A DNA stretch of 64,000 nt from Variovorax sp. S12S4 (GTDB lineage Bacteria; Pseudomonadota; Gammaproteobacteria; Burkholderiales; Burkholderiaceae_C). Below, one piece after another: positions 8,000-16,644 of this stretch. Position numbers and translations under genes: made by a program. The stretch spans positions 2,953,001 to 3,017,000 of the forward strand of contig NZ_JALPKR020000002.1 in assembly GCF_023195515.1 (NCBI RefSeq), in the 5' to 3' direction. The notes beneath the pieces were generated by a model, which saw only the letters and a list, made by a program, of their open reading frames with translations, did not search any database and had not been told where the DNA came from. Numbering within the stretch: the stretch's first letter is position 1; every line of letters begins with the position of its first letter.

Positions 8000-10312
8000 T
8001 CAGGGCAGTTCGCGCGAACTGGTCGGGTCGGCCGTGGGCGGCAAGGCACCGCGCAGTGGGCTCGGGCGCAGGCTGCGCGTGTCGGCCGGCGGACGCGGCG
8101 GCGGAATGAGCTGCGTGCCCTGGATGCGCTCGCTGCTGCTGCTTGTGCGGTCGGGGCGCGGCGCGGGTGCTTCGGGCAGCACGGGCGCGGAATCGACGCC
8201 GCGCAGCATGATGTTGTCGGTGTTCGGCTGCGCGCGCTGCTGCATGCCGCGGATCTCGTCGTAGCGGTCGTACGAAAACGCCTCGGTCGAGGCGCCGTCG
8301 CGCATGACTGCGGGGCGCAGGAACATCATCAGGTTGCTCTTGTTGCGCGTACGGATCTCGTTCTTGAACAGGTTGCCGAGCACCGGAATGTCGCCCGCCA
8401 ACGGAACCTTCTCGACCGTGTTGCCGTAGTCGTCCGACAGCAGCCCGCCGAGCATGACCAGGCCGCCGTCTTCCACCAGCACACTCGATTCGATGGAGCG
8501 CTTGTTGGTGGTCGGGCCGTTGGGGTTGTTGATGGTGTTGCCGTCGACCGTCGAGGTCTCCTGGAAGATGGTCATCTTCACGGTGCCGTTCTCGTTGATG
8601 GTCGGGCGTACGCGCAGCGTGAGGCCCACGTCCTTGCGCTCCACCGTGGTGAACGGGTTGATGCCCACCGAGCCCGAGGTGCTCGCGTACTGGCCGGTGA
8701 CGAAAGGCACGTTCTGGCCGATGACGATCTTGGCCTCTTCGTTGTCCAGCGTCAGCAGGTTGGGCGTCGAGAGCACATTGGCGTCGCCGTCGCTGGTGAA
8801 GAAGTTCGCAATCGCGCCCAGGATGTACTGCCCGCCGATCTTGCCGGCGATGGCGAGGTTCAGCCCCGACGACGGCCGCACGTTGGCCACGTCGCGCGTG
8901 GCCAGGGCCTGCGTCAGCGCCAGGATGTTGGCGCTCGCAAGGCTCGAATTGGTGCCGATGACCGCGTTGTTGCCCAGCGCGCTCTGCCACTGCACGCCGA
9001 AGTTGGCGGCCTTCTTGGCGCTGACCTCGACGATCAGCGCCTCGATCATCACTTGGGCGCGCCGGCCGTCGAGCTTGTCGATCACCGCGCGCATCTGCCG
9101 GTATTGCGGCTCGGGCGCGGTGATGATCAGCGAGTTGGTCGAGGGGTCGGCCTGGATCTGCCCGCCGGTCGAGGGCTGGTTGGCGTTGTTCAGCGGCGCA
9201 TTGGCGGCCGCCGAGCCGCCGCCCTGGCCGCTGAGGCTCGTCTGCTGCATGGCCTGCGGAATGTTGGCTTGCGGCTGCGGCTGGCCGCCACCGCCCGCGG
9301 CGCCGGGCGAGCCTGGCGTGCCGGGCAGCTGGTTGGCGGCCATGGCGGCGCGCAGCGTGGCCGCAAGGCGCACGGCATCGGCGTTCTTGAGGTACACCAC
9401 GTAGATGTTGCCGGCCGCGCCGTTGCTGCTTTCAGCGGGCGCGCGGTCGAGCTTTTCGACCAGCGTACGCACCAGCGCCGCGCGCGCCGGATTGGCCGCG
9501 CGCAGGATCAGCGCATTGCTGCGCGGGTCTGCCAGCAGGGTGGTGCGGAACGATGCGTCGGCCGTGCCCGGTGCGGCGGCGCCGGGAGCGCCCGAGCCGC
9601 TGCCGTCGACAAGGCGAGTGATCAGCGGCAGCATGTCGGTGGCAATGGAGTGCTTGAGCGGGATCACCTCGATGTCCGACGCGTTGGGCACGTCGAGCGC
9701 CGCGATGATGCGGCTCAGGCGGCGCATGTTGTCCGCATAGTCGGTGATCACGAGCGAGTTGTTGCCCGGGTTCACGTTGATGGTGTTGTTGGGCGGAATG
9801 AGCGGGCGCAGCACCGGCAGCAGGCTGTTGGCGGACTCGTAGTTGAGCCTGAAGATCTGCGTGACGATCTGGTTGCCGGCCACCGCGCCGGCGCTGGGCG
9901 TGGCGGTGTTGACGGTCTGGGTCTGCAGCTTGGCGTCGGCCTCGGGCACGACCTTGTAGAGCCCTTCGGACTCGACCACTGCGAAGCCCTGCAGGCGCAG
10001 CGCGGAAGCGAACTGGTTGAACGCGGCGGCCGGCGCAATGGCGCGGTCCGTCACCAGATTCATCGTGCCCTTGACGCGCGGGTCGACCACCACGTCGCGG
10101 CCGGTCACCACCGCCATGGTGCGTGCCACGGCCTCGATGTCGGCATTGGCGAAGTTGAGCGTGATGGGTTCGCCCCGGCGCGGCGCATCGGGGCTCGCGG
10201 CTTGCGCGAAGGCGGGCGGCACGGCCTGCAGGAAGGTGGCGGCGATCAGCATCTGCGCTGCGAGTGCAACGATGCCGAGGCGGCTGCCGTGCGAAGTCAA
10301 TGGCTTCATCAT
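8000..10312 (-). CDS. gspD: Type II secretion outer-membrane secretin GspD
   Basis: A secretin of about 770 residues that forms the outer-membrane channel. A signal peptide ending around PPAFAQA is followed by the N0 domain (ITLNFANADIEAVARTMAVVTGRDVVVDPRVKG region), then N1-N3 repeats. Low-complexity glycine/proline/glutamine linkers come next (about residues 330-400), then the secretin core with VPFVTGQYAS and VGLTLRVRPTINENG. The C-terminal tail is proline-rich and ends SSRELP. The start is the ATG at 10312, just after the gspN stop (10315-10317); an in-frame TTG further upstream is less likely. Translational coupling with gspN is probable. Confidence 0.95.
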   Translation of the reverse strand: MMKPLTSHGSRLGIVALAAQMLIAATFLQAVPPAFAQAASPDAPRRGEPITLNFANADIEAVARTMAVVTGRDVVVDPRVKGTMNLVTDRAIAPAAAFNQFASALRLQGFAVVESEGLYKVVPEADAKLQTQTVNTATPSAGAVAGNQIVTQIFRLNYESANSLLPVLRPLIPPNNTINVNPGNNSLVITDYADNMRRLSRIIAALDVPNASDIEVIPLKHSIATDMLPLITRLVDGSGSGAPGAAAPGTADASFRTTLLADPRSNALILRAANPARAALVRTLVEKLDRAPAESSNGAAGNIYVVYLKNADAVRLAATLRAAMAANQLPGTPGSPGAAGGGGQPQPQANIPQAMQQTSLSGQGGGSAAANAPLNNANQPSTGGQIQADPSTNSLIITAPEPQYRQMRAVIDKLDGRRAQVMIEALIVEVSAKKAANFGVQWQSALGNNAVIGTNSSLASANILALTQALATRDVANVRPSSGLNLAIAGKIGGQYILGAIANFFTSDGDANVLSTPNLLTLDNEEAKIVIGQNVPFVTGQYASTSGSVGINPFTTVERKDVGLTLRVRPTINENGTVKMTIFQETSTVDGNTINNPNGPTTNKRSIESSVLVEDGGLVMLGGLLSDDYGNTVEKVPLAGDIPVLGNLFKNEIRTRNKSNLMMFLRPAVMRDGASTEAFSYDRYDEIRGMQQRAQPNTDNIMLRGVDSAPVLPEAPAPRPDRTSSSSERIQGTQLIPPPRPPADTRSLRPSPLRGALPPTADPTSSRELP

Positions 10313-10314
10313 GA

Positions 10315-11115
10315 TCAACCCAGGGTGATGATCGAACGCGTGTTGTCACGCCGTCCGATGATGTTCAACAAATTGGAAAGTGCGTCTTCGCGGCCGGGTG
10401 CGGCACTGGCTTCGCCGTTGAAGCGAAAGGCCGTGCCGTTCCAGCTGCCGCTGCCGTTCAGCTGCAGGCTGCCTTCGCGCGTGCTCAGCAGCAGGCTCGG
10501 CCGGCTGCCGCCTTCGAGCGTGAGGCGGTAGCTGCCCATCGGCTTCAGGGTCGAGAGGCTCGACGACACATCGGTGGCGTCGAGCGTGGCCTGGCCCGCG
10601 ATGCGCAGTACGGGGCCGTCCCACTGCATCGACAGGGCCTTGGTGGAAAGATCGAGCGTGCCCTCGAGCTTGAGCGTATTCCAGGGCGCGCCCAGGCCCG
10701 TCAGCAAGGTGGCGGGCCAGCGGGAACTGCCGTCGCCCCACTGCAGCTGCATGCCGTCCGCGCGAGGGCTGGCCTTGAGCTGCAGCGGCCGGGCCGCGCA
10801 GCAGGGCAGGTCGAGCACGGCGAACATGCCGTTCCAGGTCGGCCGCATGCGCCAGTTGAGCGAACCGGGCAGCGACACCGCCTCGGCGCCGCCCGCACCG
10901 CTTGCAAGAACAACCGCCGCCGCGCCGTTCCAGACCGTGCCGCGCGGGTTGACAAGCAGCAGCCGGCCCTGGCTCCAGTTGGAAAGTGCCGAGGCCAGCC
11001 ACCGGGCCGGTGCGAACAGAACGAGCGCGAGCAGTGCGCCGATCACGATGCCCAGCAAGGCCCAGCGCCAGCCGCGGCGCGGCGTGGGTTCGGAAAGGGA
11101 AGAGCGCGTCACCAT
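10315..11115 (-). CDS. gspN: Type II secretion protein GspN
   Basis: A 266-residue bitopic protein of the GspN family, an accessory part of the type II system of uncertain role. One transmembrane helix near the N-terminus (about residues 18-38, ALLGIVIGALLALVLFAPAR) is followed by a beta-rich periplasmic domain containing the typical NPRGTVWNGAAAVVL stretch. It lies between gspM (16 bases upstream) and gspD. GspN is present in only some type II systems, and its position next to gspM is typical. Assignment comes from position plus the N-terminal signature. Confidence 0.85.
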   Translation of the reverse strand: MVTRSSLSEPTPRRGWRWALLGIVIGALLALVLFAPARWLASALSNWSQGRLLLVNPRGTVWNGAAAVVLASGAGGAEAVSLPGSLNWRMRPTWNGMFAVLDLPCCAARPLQLKASPRADGMQLQWGDGSSRWPATLLTGLGAPWNTLKLEGTLDLSTKALSMQWDGPVLRIAGQATLDATDVSSSLSTLKPMGSYRLTLEGGSRPSLLLSTREGSLQLNGSGSWNGTAFRFNGEASAAPGREDALSNLLNIIGRRDNTRSIITLG

Positions 11116-11131
11116 GCGGCGGTGCTCGTGC

Positions 11132-11662
11132 TCAACGGGCCGCGGGCAGCGCCATCACCAGCGTGCCCTCCCAGCGCACCTTCGGGGGTTGCGGGTCTTT
11201 GCTGCCCGCCGCCGGCGGCGCCGCGGCGGCGCGGGTCAGGTGGGCTTCGCGCGGCACGGCGTGGGCGTTGCCACGTGCTTGCGAGAGCCACTGAGCCAGA
11301 TCGTCCGGCGTGGCGCGCAGCGTGACGGTGGCAGCGCCGTCGCCGCTGGCCGTGATGAGCTGGGCATTGGTGCCCAGGCTCTGGCGCACGGAAGTTTCGA
11401 GGGCGCGCAGCGCATCGTCCCGGGTCAGCCGGGGCTGGGCCTGCAGCGCCTTTGCGCGATTCTGCAAGGTGGCCATCTGCTGCAGTTGCGCGTCGAGCCG
11501 CGCGTGTTCGGCCGGCGCCGCAGCGAGCGTGCGCAACGCGGGGGCGAGCGCAATCCACCACAGCAGGGCGAGCACCACGAGCGTGAGCGCAATGGCCACC
11601 ATACGCCGTTCGCGCATCTCGAGCGCAGCCCAGCGGGCCCGGAGTTGTTCGCTGAAGTTCAT
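11132..11662 (-). CDS. gspM: Type II secretion protein GspM
   Basis: A 176-residue inner-membrane protein, partner of GspL in the secretion platform. It begins MNFSEQLRARWAALEMRERRM, followed by a single transmembrane helix (IALTLVVLALLWWIALAP) and an alanine-rich periplasmic part. The start at 11662 overlaps the gspL stop by four bases (ATGA), indicating translational coupling. The same frame stays open for a further 240 codons upstream inside gspL, which is fortuitous and was not used as an extension. Confidence 0.92.
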   Translation of the reverse strand: MNFSEQLRARWAALEMRERRMVAIALTLVVLALLWWIALAPALRTLAAAPAEHARLDAQLQQMATLQNRAKALQAQPRLTRDDALRALETSVRQSLGTNAQLITASGDGAATVTLRATPDDLAQWLSQARGNAHAVPREAHLTRAAAAPPAAGSKDPQPPKVRWEGTLVMALPAAR

Positions 11663-12870
11663 CGCGAAGCCTCGGCTTGCACCAGCAGCAGATCGCCTTC
11701 GGCGCGCACGCTGTAGCCGCGCGGGCCCATGGCACCGGAGAGCCGCGTGAGCTCGGAAGGCTGCAGGCCCAATCCGCGCAGGCGCAACTGGCCAGCGCTG
11801 TAATCGACGGCGGTGGGTACTCGGCCCGGCGGGAGATTGGAGGCGAGCGCGCCGATCATCGGTTCGAAGTCGCTGCCGGCCACGTCGCCCACGGCCTGCT
11901 GCAGCGCCGCGACTTCGCGGGCCATTTGCACGGGCGCATCGACCACCAGCTTCACGGAGGGAAAGGTCTCGGTCAGCATGGTCTTGACGGCCTGGCGCTT
12001 GGCGTCGAGGGCATTGCGTTCCTTCCAGGCCCAGGCGTTGAGGCCGACCAGTTGGGTGAGCAGCAGGGCGATGACGCCCCAGCGCGCGGCGCGCCATTCG
12101 GGCGCGAAGCGAAGTGTCTGGACCACCGATGCAAATTTCTTGCCGGCGCGCGCGCGGCCCGTGACGGCGAGGTCGAACTGCGCAAGCTCCCAGGGCGAGC
12201 GCGTGGCCTGGAGCCAGCGCTGGGGCGCCTGCACGATGGGCAGGCGGCGCTCGAGCAGTTGCTCGGCAGCTTCGGCGACGGCGGGTTCGGCGGTGATGAC
12301 CGCGGTGTCGAGCGGCAGGCTGCCGGACAGCGCCAGCCCGGCACCCGCGAGCGGCAGCGAGACCACGCCGTCGGCATCGCACACCGTGAGTTGCGGCGCC
12401 TCGGCTTCGCCGGTGACCTGCAAGAGCGGCGGACCGTCGGCCGGTTGCGGTGCGAATTCAGGAACGATGCGAACCACGCGCCGCCCCGCCGATTCGAGCC
12501 CCTGCACCACGCTGCGCAGCCAGATGCGGTTGCAGGCCGCCACCCACACCGGCGCGCCGGCCTTGGCATCGGGCTCGAGCGCAAAGTGCAATGCCTCGGG
12601 TTCGTCGAGCAGGTGCTCCTCGAGCAGGCCGTCGAGCACGGCGCGCAGCTTGGAAGTGCTGCCCATGCTGCCCTTGGGCAGGGTGACGCGGTGCCATGAG
12701 AGCGCGGCGGCGGGAATGCCGAGGGTGACTTCCGCGCTGGCCGGCAGCAGCGCGAGCAGCGCGCGGCCATGGTTGCGCAAAGCGATGCCGTCGTCGCCTG
12801 CCTGGGCCCAGTCGTACTCGCCCGCGGCGTCCGCCGGAGGGAGGGGGGCAATGAGCAACAGCGGTGTCAT
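11659..12870 (-). CDS. gspL: Type II secretion protein GspL
   Basis: A 403-residue protein with an actin-like cytoplasmic domain (about residues 1-255) that binds GspE, one transmembrane helix near 265-290 (WGVIALLLTQLVGLNAWAW), and a periplasmic ferredoxin-like domain that pairs with GspM. The start MTPLLLIAPLPPADA is the natural one. It is the first gene of the gspLMNDEF block, 136 bases from the end of gspK, so it may be served by read-through from gspGHIJK or by its own promoter in that gap. Confidence 0.92.
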   Translation of the reverse strand: MTPLLLIAPLPPADAAGEYDWAQAGDDGIALRNHGRALLALLPASAEVTLGIPAAALSWHRVTLPKGSMGSTSKLRAVLDGLLEEHLLDEPEALHFALEPDAKAGAPVWVAACNRIWLRSVVQGLESAGRRVVRIVPEFAPQPADGPPLLQVTGEAEAPQLTVCDADGVVSLPLAGAGLALSGSLPLDTAVITAEPAVAEAAEQLLERRLPIVQAPQRWLQATRSPWELAQFDLAVTGRARAGKKFASVVQTLRFAPEWRAARWGVIALLLTQLVGLNAWAWKERNALDAKRQAVKTMLTETFPSVKLVVDAPVQMAREVAALQQAVGDVAGSDFEPMIGALASNLPPGRVPTAVDYSAGQLRLRGLGLQPSELTRLSGAMGPRGYSVRAEGDLLLVQAEASR

Positions 12871-13006
12871 TTCGATTTCGGAAGGGCGGGTGATTGTAGG
12901 GGCGCGGTTATCGCGCGGGCGCTACTTTATTTGTAGCGTGTGACGTAGATGCGACGGGCACTGGGCGATGCTTTTGGGGCAAGAAAACTGGTGGAAGAAG
13001 CCGCAC
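12871..13006. repeat. gspK-gspL gap with small inverted repeat (12920-12938)
   Basis: The only sizeable gap in the gsp operon. It contains CGCTAC-TTTATTT-GTAGCG at 12920-12938, a short AT-looped hairpin of a kind common between genes in Comamonadaceae (recalled, not searched). No clear promoter was recognised. Confidence 0.5.
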
Positions 13007-14008
13007 TCAGGGTTTAGCCGGAGGGGCAGTCATACCGGCCCCGCGATTGCGCCAGATCGTCTTCACGGTGACCCCGTCGCGCTGCAGCAGCGAGCGCTCT
13101 TCGACCCAGGTGCGGTCGAGCCGGAGCCGGCCGTAGACCTCGAAGAACTGGGTGCTCACGCTGTGCTGGGCGGCGTTGAACTGTGCGCCGCCGTTCGGAA
13201 GGGCTGTGTTGGCGTCGGCAATCTGCTTGAAGAACGAGCGGGTGCGCTTCTCGACCAGCTGGCGCGCATCGCTGATGGTGAGGGAAGGCAAGCTGGCGCT
13301 GATGGCCTCGGCGCTTGCGGTGTTGATGTTCAGCGGGGTGCGAATCGGCAGGATCGTCACGTAGGGCTCGAGGGCGGCCGCGGTCGAGGGCGAAAGGCCG
13401 AGCCACACCAGCTGCGACACCTCTTGCGGCATGAGCGGCGCGGTGCCGGCATCGCCGCCGCCGGCCGGGTCGGTACTTGTTGCCAGGGCGCGCACGAGCG
13501 AGCTTGTCATCACGCTGAGCTCCGAGGCCGGCAGGCCCAGGATGTTGAACAGCTTGGTGAAGGTGGCAACGCTCGCCGGCACCGGCTTGTTGCCGTCCAC
13601 CAGCGACAGCACGTTGAGCTTCGATTGCGCATCGACGACGCGGCCCGACAGGAACGCGTCCGGCAGCCCTTCGAGGTTGTCGCTCGCCACGTTTTTCTCG
13701 GCCGACAGAAAGCTGGTGAGCCGCGCCTCCGCGAGCGGCACGGCCCAAGGCTCGGCCAGGTGGTCGGGCCCGCCGGTGAGGGCGTCTTCGCGCAAGATGA
13801 GGCGCGACCAGTCGAGCGCGCCGATCAGCACCCATGCCGCCTGCACGCGCCCGCGCTCGGCGGCTTCGACTTCGGACGAACGCCATTGCTGCCACAGCGC
13901 CGCGGCGGAGAAGGTTGCGACCAGCATCACCGTGAGCATCGCTGCGAGCAATGCGGCGCCGCGTTGGCGATGCGAGCATCGGCGGCTTGTAAAGAAGGGC
14001 GCGGTCAT
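13007..14008 (-). CDS. gspK: Type II secretion minor pseudopilin GspK
   Basis: A 333-residue minor pseudopilin that caps the pseudopilus with GspI and GspJ. The N-terminus has a basic leader, the prepilin cleavage region RQRGAALLAAMLTVMLVATFS and a hydrophobic helix, lacking the canonical glutamate at +5 as is usual for GspK. The large globular domain includes the TPLNINTASAEAISASLP segment (helix-hairpin-helix-like) and the LNVLSLVDG block. It starts at 14008, overlapping the gspJ stop by four bases (ATGA). Length matches the family. Confidence 0.93.
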   Translation of the reverse strand: MTAPFFTSRRCSHRQRGAALLAAMLTVMLVATFSAAALWQQWRSSEVEAAERGRVQAAWVLIGALDWSRLILREDALTGGPDHLAEPWAVPLAEARLTSFLSAEKNVASDNLEGLPDAFLSGRVVDAQSKLNVLSLVDGNKPVPASVATFTKLFNILGLPASELSVMTSSLVRALATSTDPAGGGDAGTAPLMPQEVSQLVWLGLSPSTAAALEPYVTILPIRTPLNINTASAEAISASLPSLTISDARQLVEKRTRSFFKQIADANTALPNGGAQFNAAQHSVSTQFFEVYGRLRLDRTWVEERSLLQRDGVTVKTIWRNRGAGMTAPPAKP

Positions 14009-14688
14009 GATCGCGGCGCTCCCACCGTGGGCTTGACCCAGTCGCGCGTGAGCGTGCCAGCCAGCCCTTCGCCGGGAGCGAGGCTCAGCACCAGGCGAAT
14101 GCCGTCGGGCATGTTCACGATGGCGCCTGTGGGGTTGGACGGGTTCGCCGGATTGGGCGCACCGGTCGGCAACTCGCCAGCGGGCGTCCAGGTGTTTTCG
14201 CGAAAGTAGTAGAGCTGCCAGCTGTCGACCGGCATCAGCGCGACGTCTCCGGCGCCGCCTTCCTGCGCCCAAGAGGCGGCCATGTTCCAGGCCTGCTGCC
14301 ATTCACCGCGCGTGGTGAAGGGCGGCGATTGCCAGCGCCGCCAGCGGGTGCCGTCGGCGCCGGAGCGCAGCGTCCATGCCACCACATGCATGGCCGGGGC
14401 CGCCGCATCGCTGCCGCGGCGTGTGAGCCGCAGCACGCGGCCGTCCCAATCGATCGGCCGGGTTTGCGCGAGCGCGGTCACGGCGTCGAGATCGGCGCTC
14501 CATTGCGCCAGCGTGGTCTGCAGCGTCAGGACCGCGTCGGCGCGCTGCTGGTTCTGCGTGGTGGCGCGCGACATGCCGTCGAGCCCGCGCCAGCTCACGA
14601 GCGCCAGCAGGGCCATCACCGCAATGGCCACGAGCAGTTCGATCAGGGTGAAGCCCTGCGGGCTTCGTTGACGTGGGATGCGGCGCAT
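14005..14688 (-). CDS. gspJ: Type II secretion minor pseudopilin GspJ
   Basis: A 227-residue minor pseudopilin. The prepilin motif GFTLIELLVAIAVMALLAL is at residues 12-30, with the cleavage glycine and glutamate +5 intact. The C-terminal half carries the GspJ-type beta domain (MPVDSWQLYYFRENTWTP, PDGIRLVLSLA). It is flanked by gspI (one-base stop/start junction) and gspK (ATGA overlap), so it is co-translated with both. Confidence 0.94.
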   Translation of the reverse strand: MRRIPRQRSPQGFTLIELLVAIAVMALLALVSWRGLDGMSRATTQNQQRADAVLTLQTTLAQWSADLDAVTALAQTRPIDWDGRVLRLTRRGSDAAAPAMHVVAWTLRSGADGTRWRRWQSPPFTTRGEWQQAWNMAASWAQEGGAGDVALMPVDSWQLYYFRENTWTPAGELPTGAPNPANPSNPTGAIVNMPDGIRLVLSLAPGEGLAGTLTRDWVKPTVGAPRS

Positions 14689-15062
14689 CAGAAGCGGCCC
14701 ACCACGGTCGAGATGCGCAGCACCGGCGCGTTGGTTTCATCGCGCACCTGCACGTCCACCCGTCGGAAGTTCGGGTTCAGCGTGGCGATGGTGGAGGTGG
14801 TCACGTTGAACGAGACGCCGGCCTGCACGCAGATCGAACCCGAATCGCCCACGGCCGGCATCTGCCGCGCGAGCCGCGCCTTGGCGAGCTCGTTTTCCGC
14901 GCACAGGTCGGCCAGCAGCAGGTCCGACTGGCGCTGCGCATTGCGCGTGAGCGACATGGTGGCCTGCGAACCGGCCGCCAGCGCCAGCGCGACGATGCCG
15001 AGCGCAATCAGCACTTCGATCAGCGTGAATCCGCCGCATGCCGAACGCTGCCGGATGCTCAT
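14688..15062 (-). CDS. gspI: Type II secretion minor pseudopilin GspI
   Basis: A 124-residue minor pseudopilin. After MSIRQRSACG comes the prepilin motif GFTLIEVLIALGIVALALAAG, then the short C-terminal domain with NPNFRRVDVQVRD typical of GspI. The start at 15062 overlaps the gspH stop (ATGA). In known systems GspI nucleates the GspI-J-K tip complex. Confidence 0.94.
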   Translation of the reverse strand: MSIRQRSACGGFTLIEVLIALGIVALALAAGSQATMSLTRNAQRQSDLLLADLCAENELAKARLARQMPAVGDSGSICVQAGVSFNVTTSTIATLNPNFRRVDVQVRDETNAPVLRISTVVGRF

Positions 15063-15523
15063 GGCGTGGTGACGGCGAAGGGCCGCAAGCCGTCGGTTGC
15101 GATGCGCAGCGAACGCGCGGGTGGGCCTTCGGAATACAGCACGATCTGTTGCGCGGCAATGATCGGATCGGGGCCCAGCTGCACGGCGGCAACCGGTGCG
15201 CCGCTGGCCAGCGCCGCCTGGGCGCTGATGCCGCTCGCGGCCCATCCGCTGGGCAGTGCATCGGGAGGCAATCCGTCGAAGACGAAGCTGCCGCCTTCAA
15301 CGATGCGCCATCGCACTGCGACGCCGCTTGCTCGCGATTGGGCGCGGGCCGATTCGAGCAGCGCGGCCAGCCGGTCGGCCTCGCGGTCGAGCGTGGCGGC
15401 GCTGCTGTCGCGCAGCGCAAAGCTCACGCCGGCAGTGGCCATCGCGATGATCGCGATCACCACGATCAGCTCGAGCAGCGTGAAGCCGCGGGTGCGGCTA
15501 CTGCCAGCTGCCGATGTCGGCAT
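15059..15523 (-). CDS. gspH: Type II secretion minor pseudopilin GspH
   Basis: A pseudopilin of about 154 residues with prepilin motif GFTLLELIVVIAIIAMATAGV. The start is placed at the ATG at 15523 (MPTSAAGSSRTRGFT), giving a short basic leader. This start lies 26 bases inside the end of gspG; a longer upstream start adds nine residues without changing the assignment. The C-terminal domain (WRIVEGGSFVFDGLPP, ARSLRIATDGLRPFAV) is GspH-like. Confidence 0.92.
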   Translation of the reverse strand: MPTSAAGSSRTRGFTLLELIVVIAIIAMATAGVSFALRDSSAATLDREADRLAALLESARAQSRASGVAVRWRIVEGGSFVFDGLPPDALPSGWAASGISAQAALASGAPVAAVQLGPDPIIAAQQIVLYSEGPPARSLRIATDGLRPFAVTTP

Positions 15524-15938
15524 TCTTGCCCTCGCCGCCGGCCTGGCCATCGGCGCCGAGCGAGAGCACGTCGATTTCGCCCTTGATACCCGGATTCATG
15601 TATTGGTACGGATGGCCCCACGGATCGTTCGGCAGCTTCTCGACATAGGGCTTCCAGTTGGGGGCGGCCGGGCCGGCGGTCGGACGCGTGAGCAGCGCCT
15701 GCAGGCCTTGCTCGGCGGTGGGGTAGCGCTGGTTGTCCAGGCGGTAGAGCTTGAGCGCCTGCATCAGGTTGTTGATGTCGGTCTTGGCGGCGGTCACGCG
15801 GGCGTCGTCGGCGCGCTCGATCACGTTTGGCACGATCAGCGCGGCGAGCACGCCGATGATGACCAGCACCACCATCAATTCGATCAGCGTGAAGCCGCGC
15901 TGGGCGGTGCGGGCTGCATCGCGAAGGATTTTTTTCAT
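15498..15938 (-). CDS. gspG: Type II secretion major pseudopilin GspG
   Basis: The 146-residue major pseudopilin that polymerises into the pseudopilus. The leader MKKILRDAARTAQR precedes GFTLIELMVVLVIIGVLAALI. The conserved GspG body follows, with calcium-site-region blocks (NLMQALKLYRLDNQRYPTAEQG, NDPWGHPYQYMNPG, VLSLGADGQAGGEG). Start 15938 gives the standard leader; the longer reading from 15989 is not needed. It is the first gene of the minus-strand pseudopilin operon, divergent from gspC. Confidence 0.97.
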   Translation of the reverse strand: MKKILRDAARTAQRGFTLIELMVVLVIIGVLAALIVPNVIERADDARVTAAKTDINNLMQALKLYRLDNQRYPTAEQGLQALLTRPTAGPAAPNWKPYVEKLPNDPWGHPYQYMNPGIKGEIDVLSLGADGQAGGEGKNADIGSWQ

Positions 15939-15987
15939 AGCTTGGATGACATGTTTCGGAAAGCGCGCTGCATGATAATCCGCGGCC

Positions 15988-16632
15988 ATGACAAGTCCCT
16001 ATTCCGCCGCCCGCTGGCACGCCCCCGTTGCAACCACGGGGCTCTGGGCGCTGGCGGCCGGCGCCGCGGTGTTCTGGGGACTGCGGGTCGCGAGCCCGGC
16101 CGAGCCGGTGGCCGCGGCGGCAACAATGCCGCGCGCGGCAGTTTCGGCCGATGCGGATGCGGTCGCGCGGCTGCTGGGCGCAGTTTCGGCATCGGACGCG
16201 GCACCCGCGGCGCCCGAGGCGGCCAGCCGCTTTGCGCTCTCGGGCGTGGTGGCGGACCCTTTCAACCAGGGCGCTGCGCTGATTTCCATCGACGGCAAGC
16301 CTCCACGGCCGTTCCGGGTCGGTGCGCGCGTTGGCGACAACTACGTGCTGCAGTCGGTGGGGGTGCGCGCGGCGACGCTCGGCACCAGTGCGCAGGGCCC
16401 GGCGGCATTCACGCTGCAGTTGCCGGTGCGGGCGCCGATCAGCGTCGGCAGCCCGGGCTTGCCGACGATGCCGGCTGCGCCTTCCCCGGCGGCCCGGCCC
16501 AGCGGACTTTTTCCGGCCACGGTTCCTCCGGTGATGGCGCCGCCGCCCGCCGATCCGGCTGCGCAGCAAATGCAGCAACCGCAGCAATCGCAACAGATTC
16601 CACCGCCGGCACCTGCGCAACTCGCGCAATAA
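15988..16632 (+). CDS. gspC: Type II secretion protein GspC
   Basis: A 214-residue inner-membrane clamp protein linking the platform to the GspD secretin. It has one N-terminal transmembrane helix (about residues 15-35), an alanine-rich linker, and a homology-region domain (FALSGVVADPFNQGAALISI, PRPFRVGARVGDNYVLQSVG). The proline/glutamine-rich tail ends QQSQQIPPPAPAQLAQ instead of a PDZ domain. It is transcribed away from gspG, with 49 bases between the starts. GspC proteins without a PDZ or coiled-coil end are known in betaproteobacteria. Confidence 0.85.
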   Translation: MTSPYSAARWHAPVATTGLWALAAGAAVFWGLRVASPAEPVAAAATMPRAAVSADADAVARLLGAVSASDAAPAAPEAASRFALSGVVADPFNQGAALISIDGKPPRPFRVGARVGDNYVLQSVGVRAATLGTSAQGPAAFTLQLPVRAPISVGSPGLPTMPAAPSPAARPSGLFPATVPPVMAPPPADPAAQQMQQPQQSQQIPPPAPAQLAQ

Positions 16633-16644
16633 GCGAGGGCTCGG

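Noticed and set aside
9180..9320. Glycine/proline/glutamine-rich stretch inside gspD as a possible inserted repeat
   Set aside because: It stays in frame and such linkers are normal in secretins.
11663..12382. Long open frame extending gspM upstream, antiframe to gspL
   Set aside because: The translated part is arginine/alanine-rich shadow sequence of gspL; the GspM N-terminus and ATGA overlap fix the true start at 11662.
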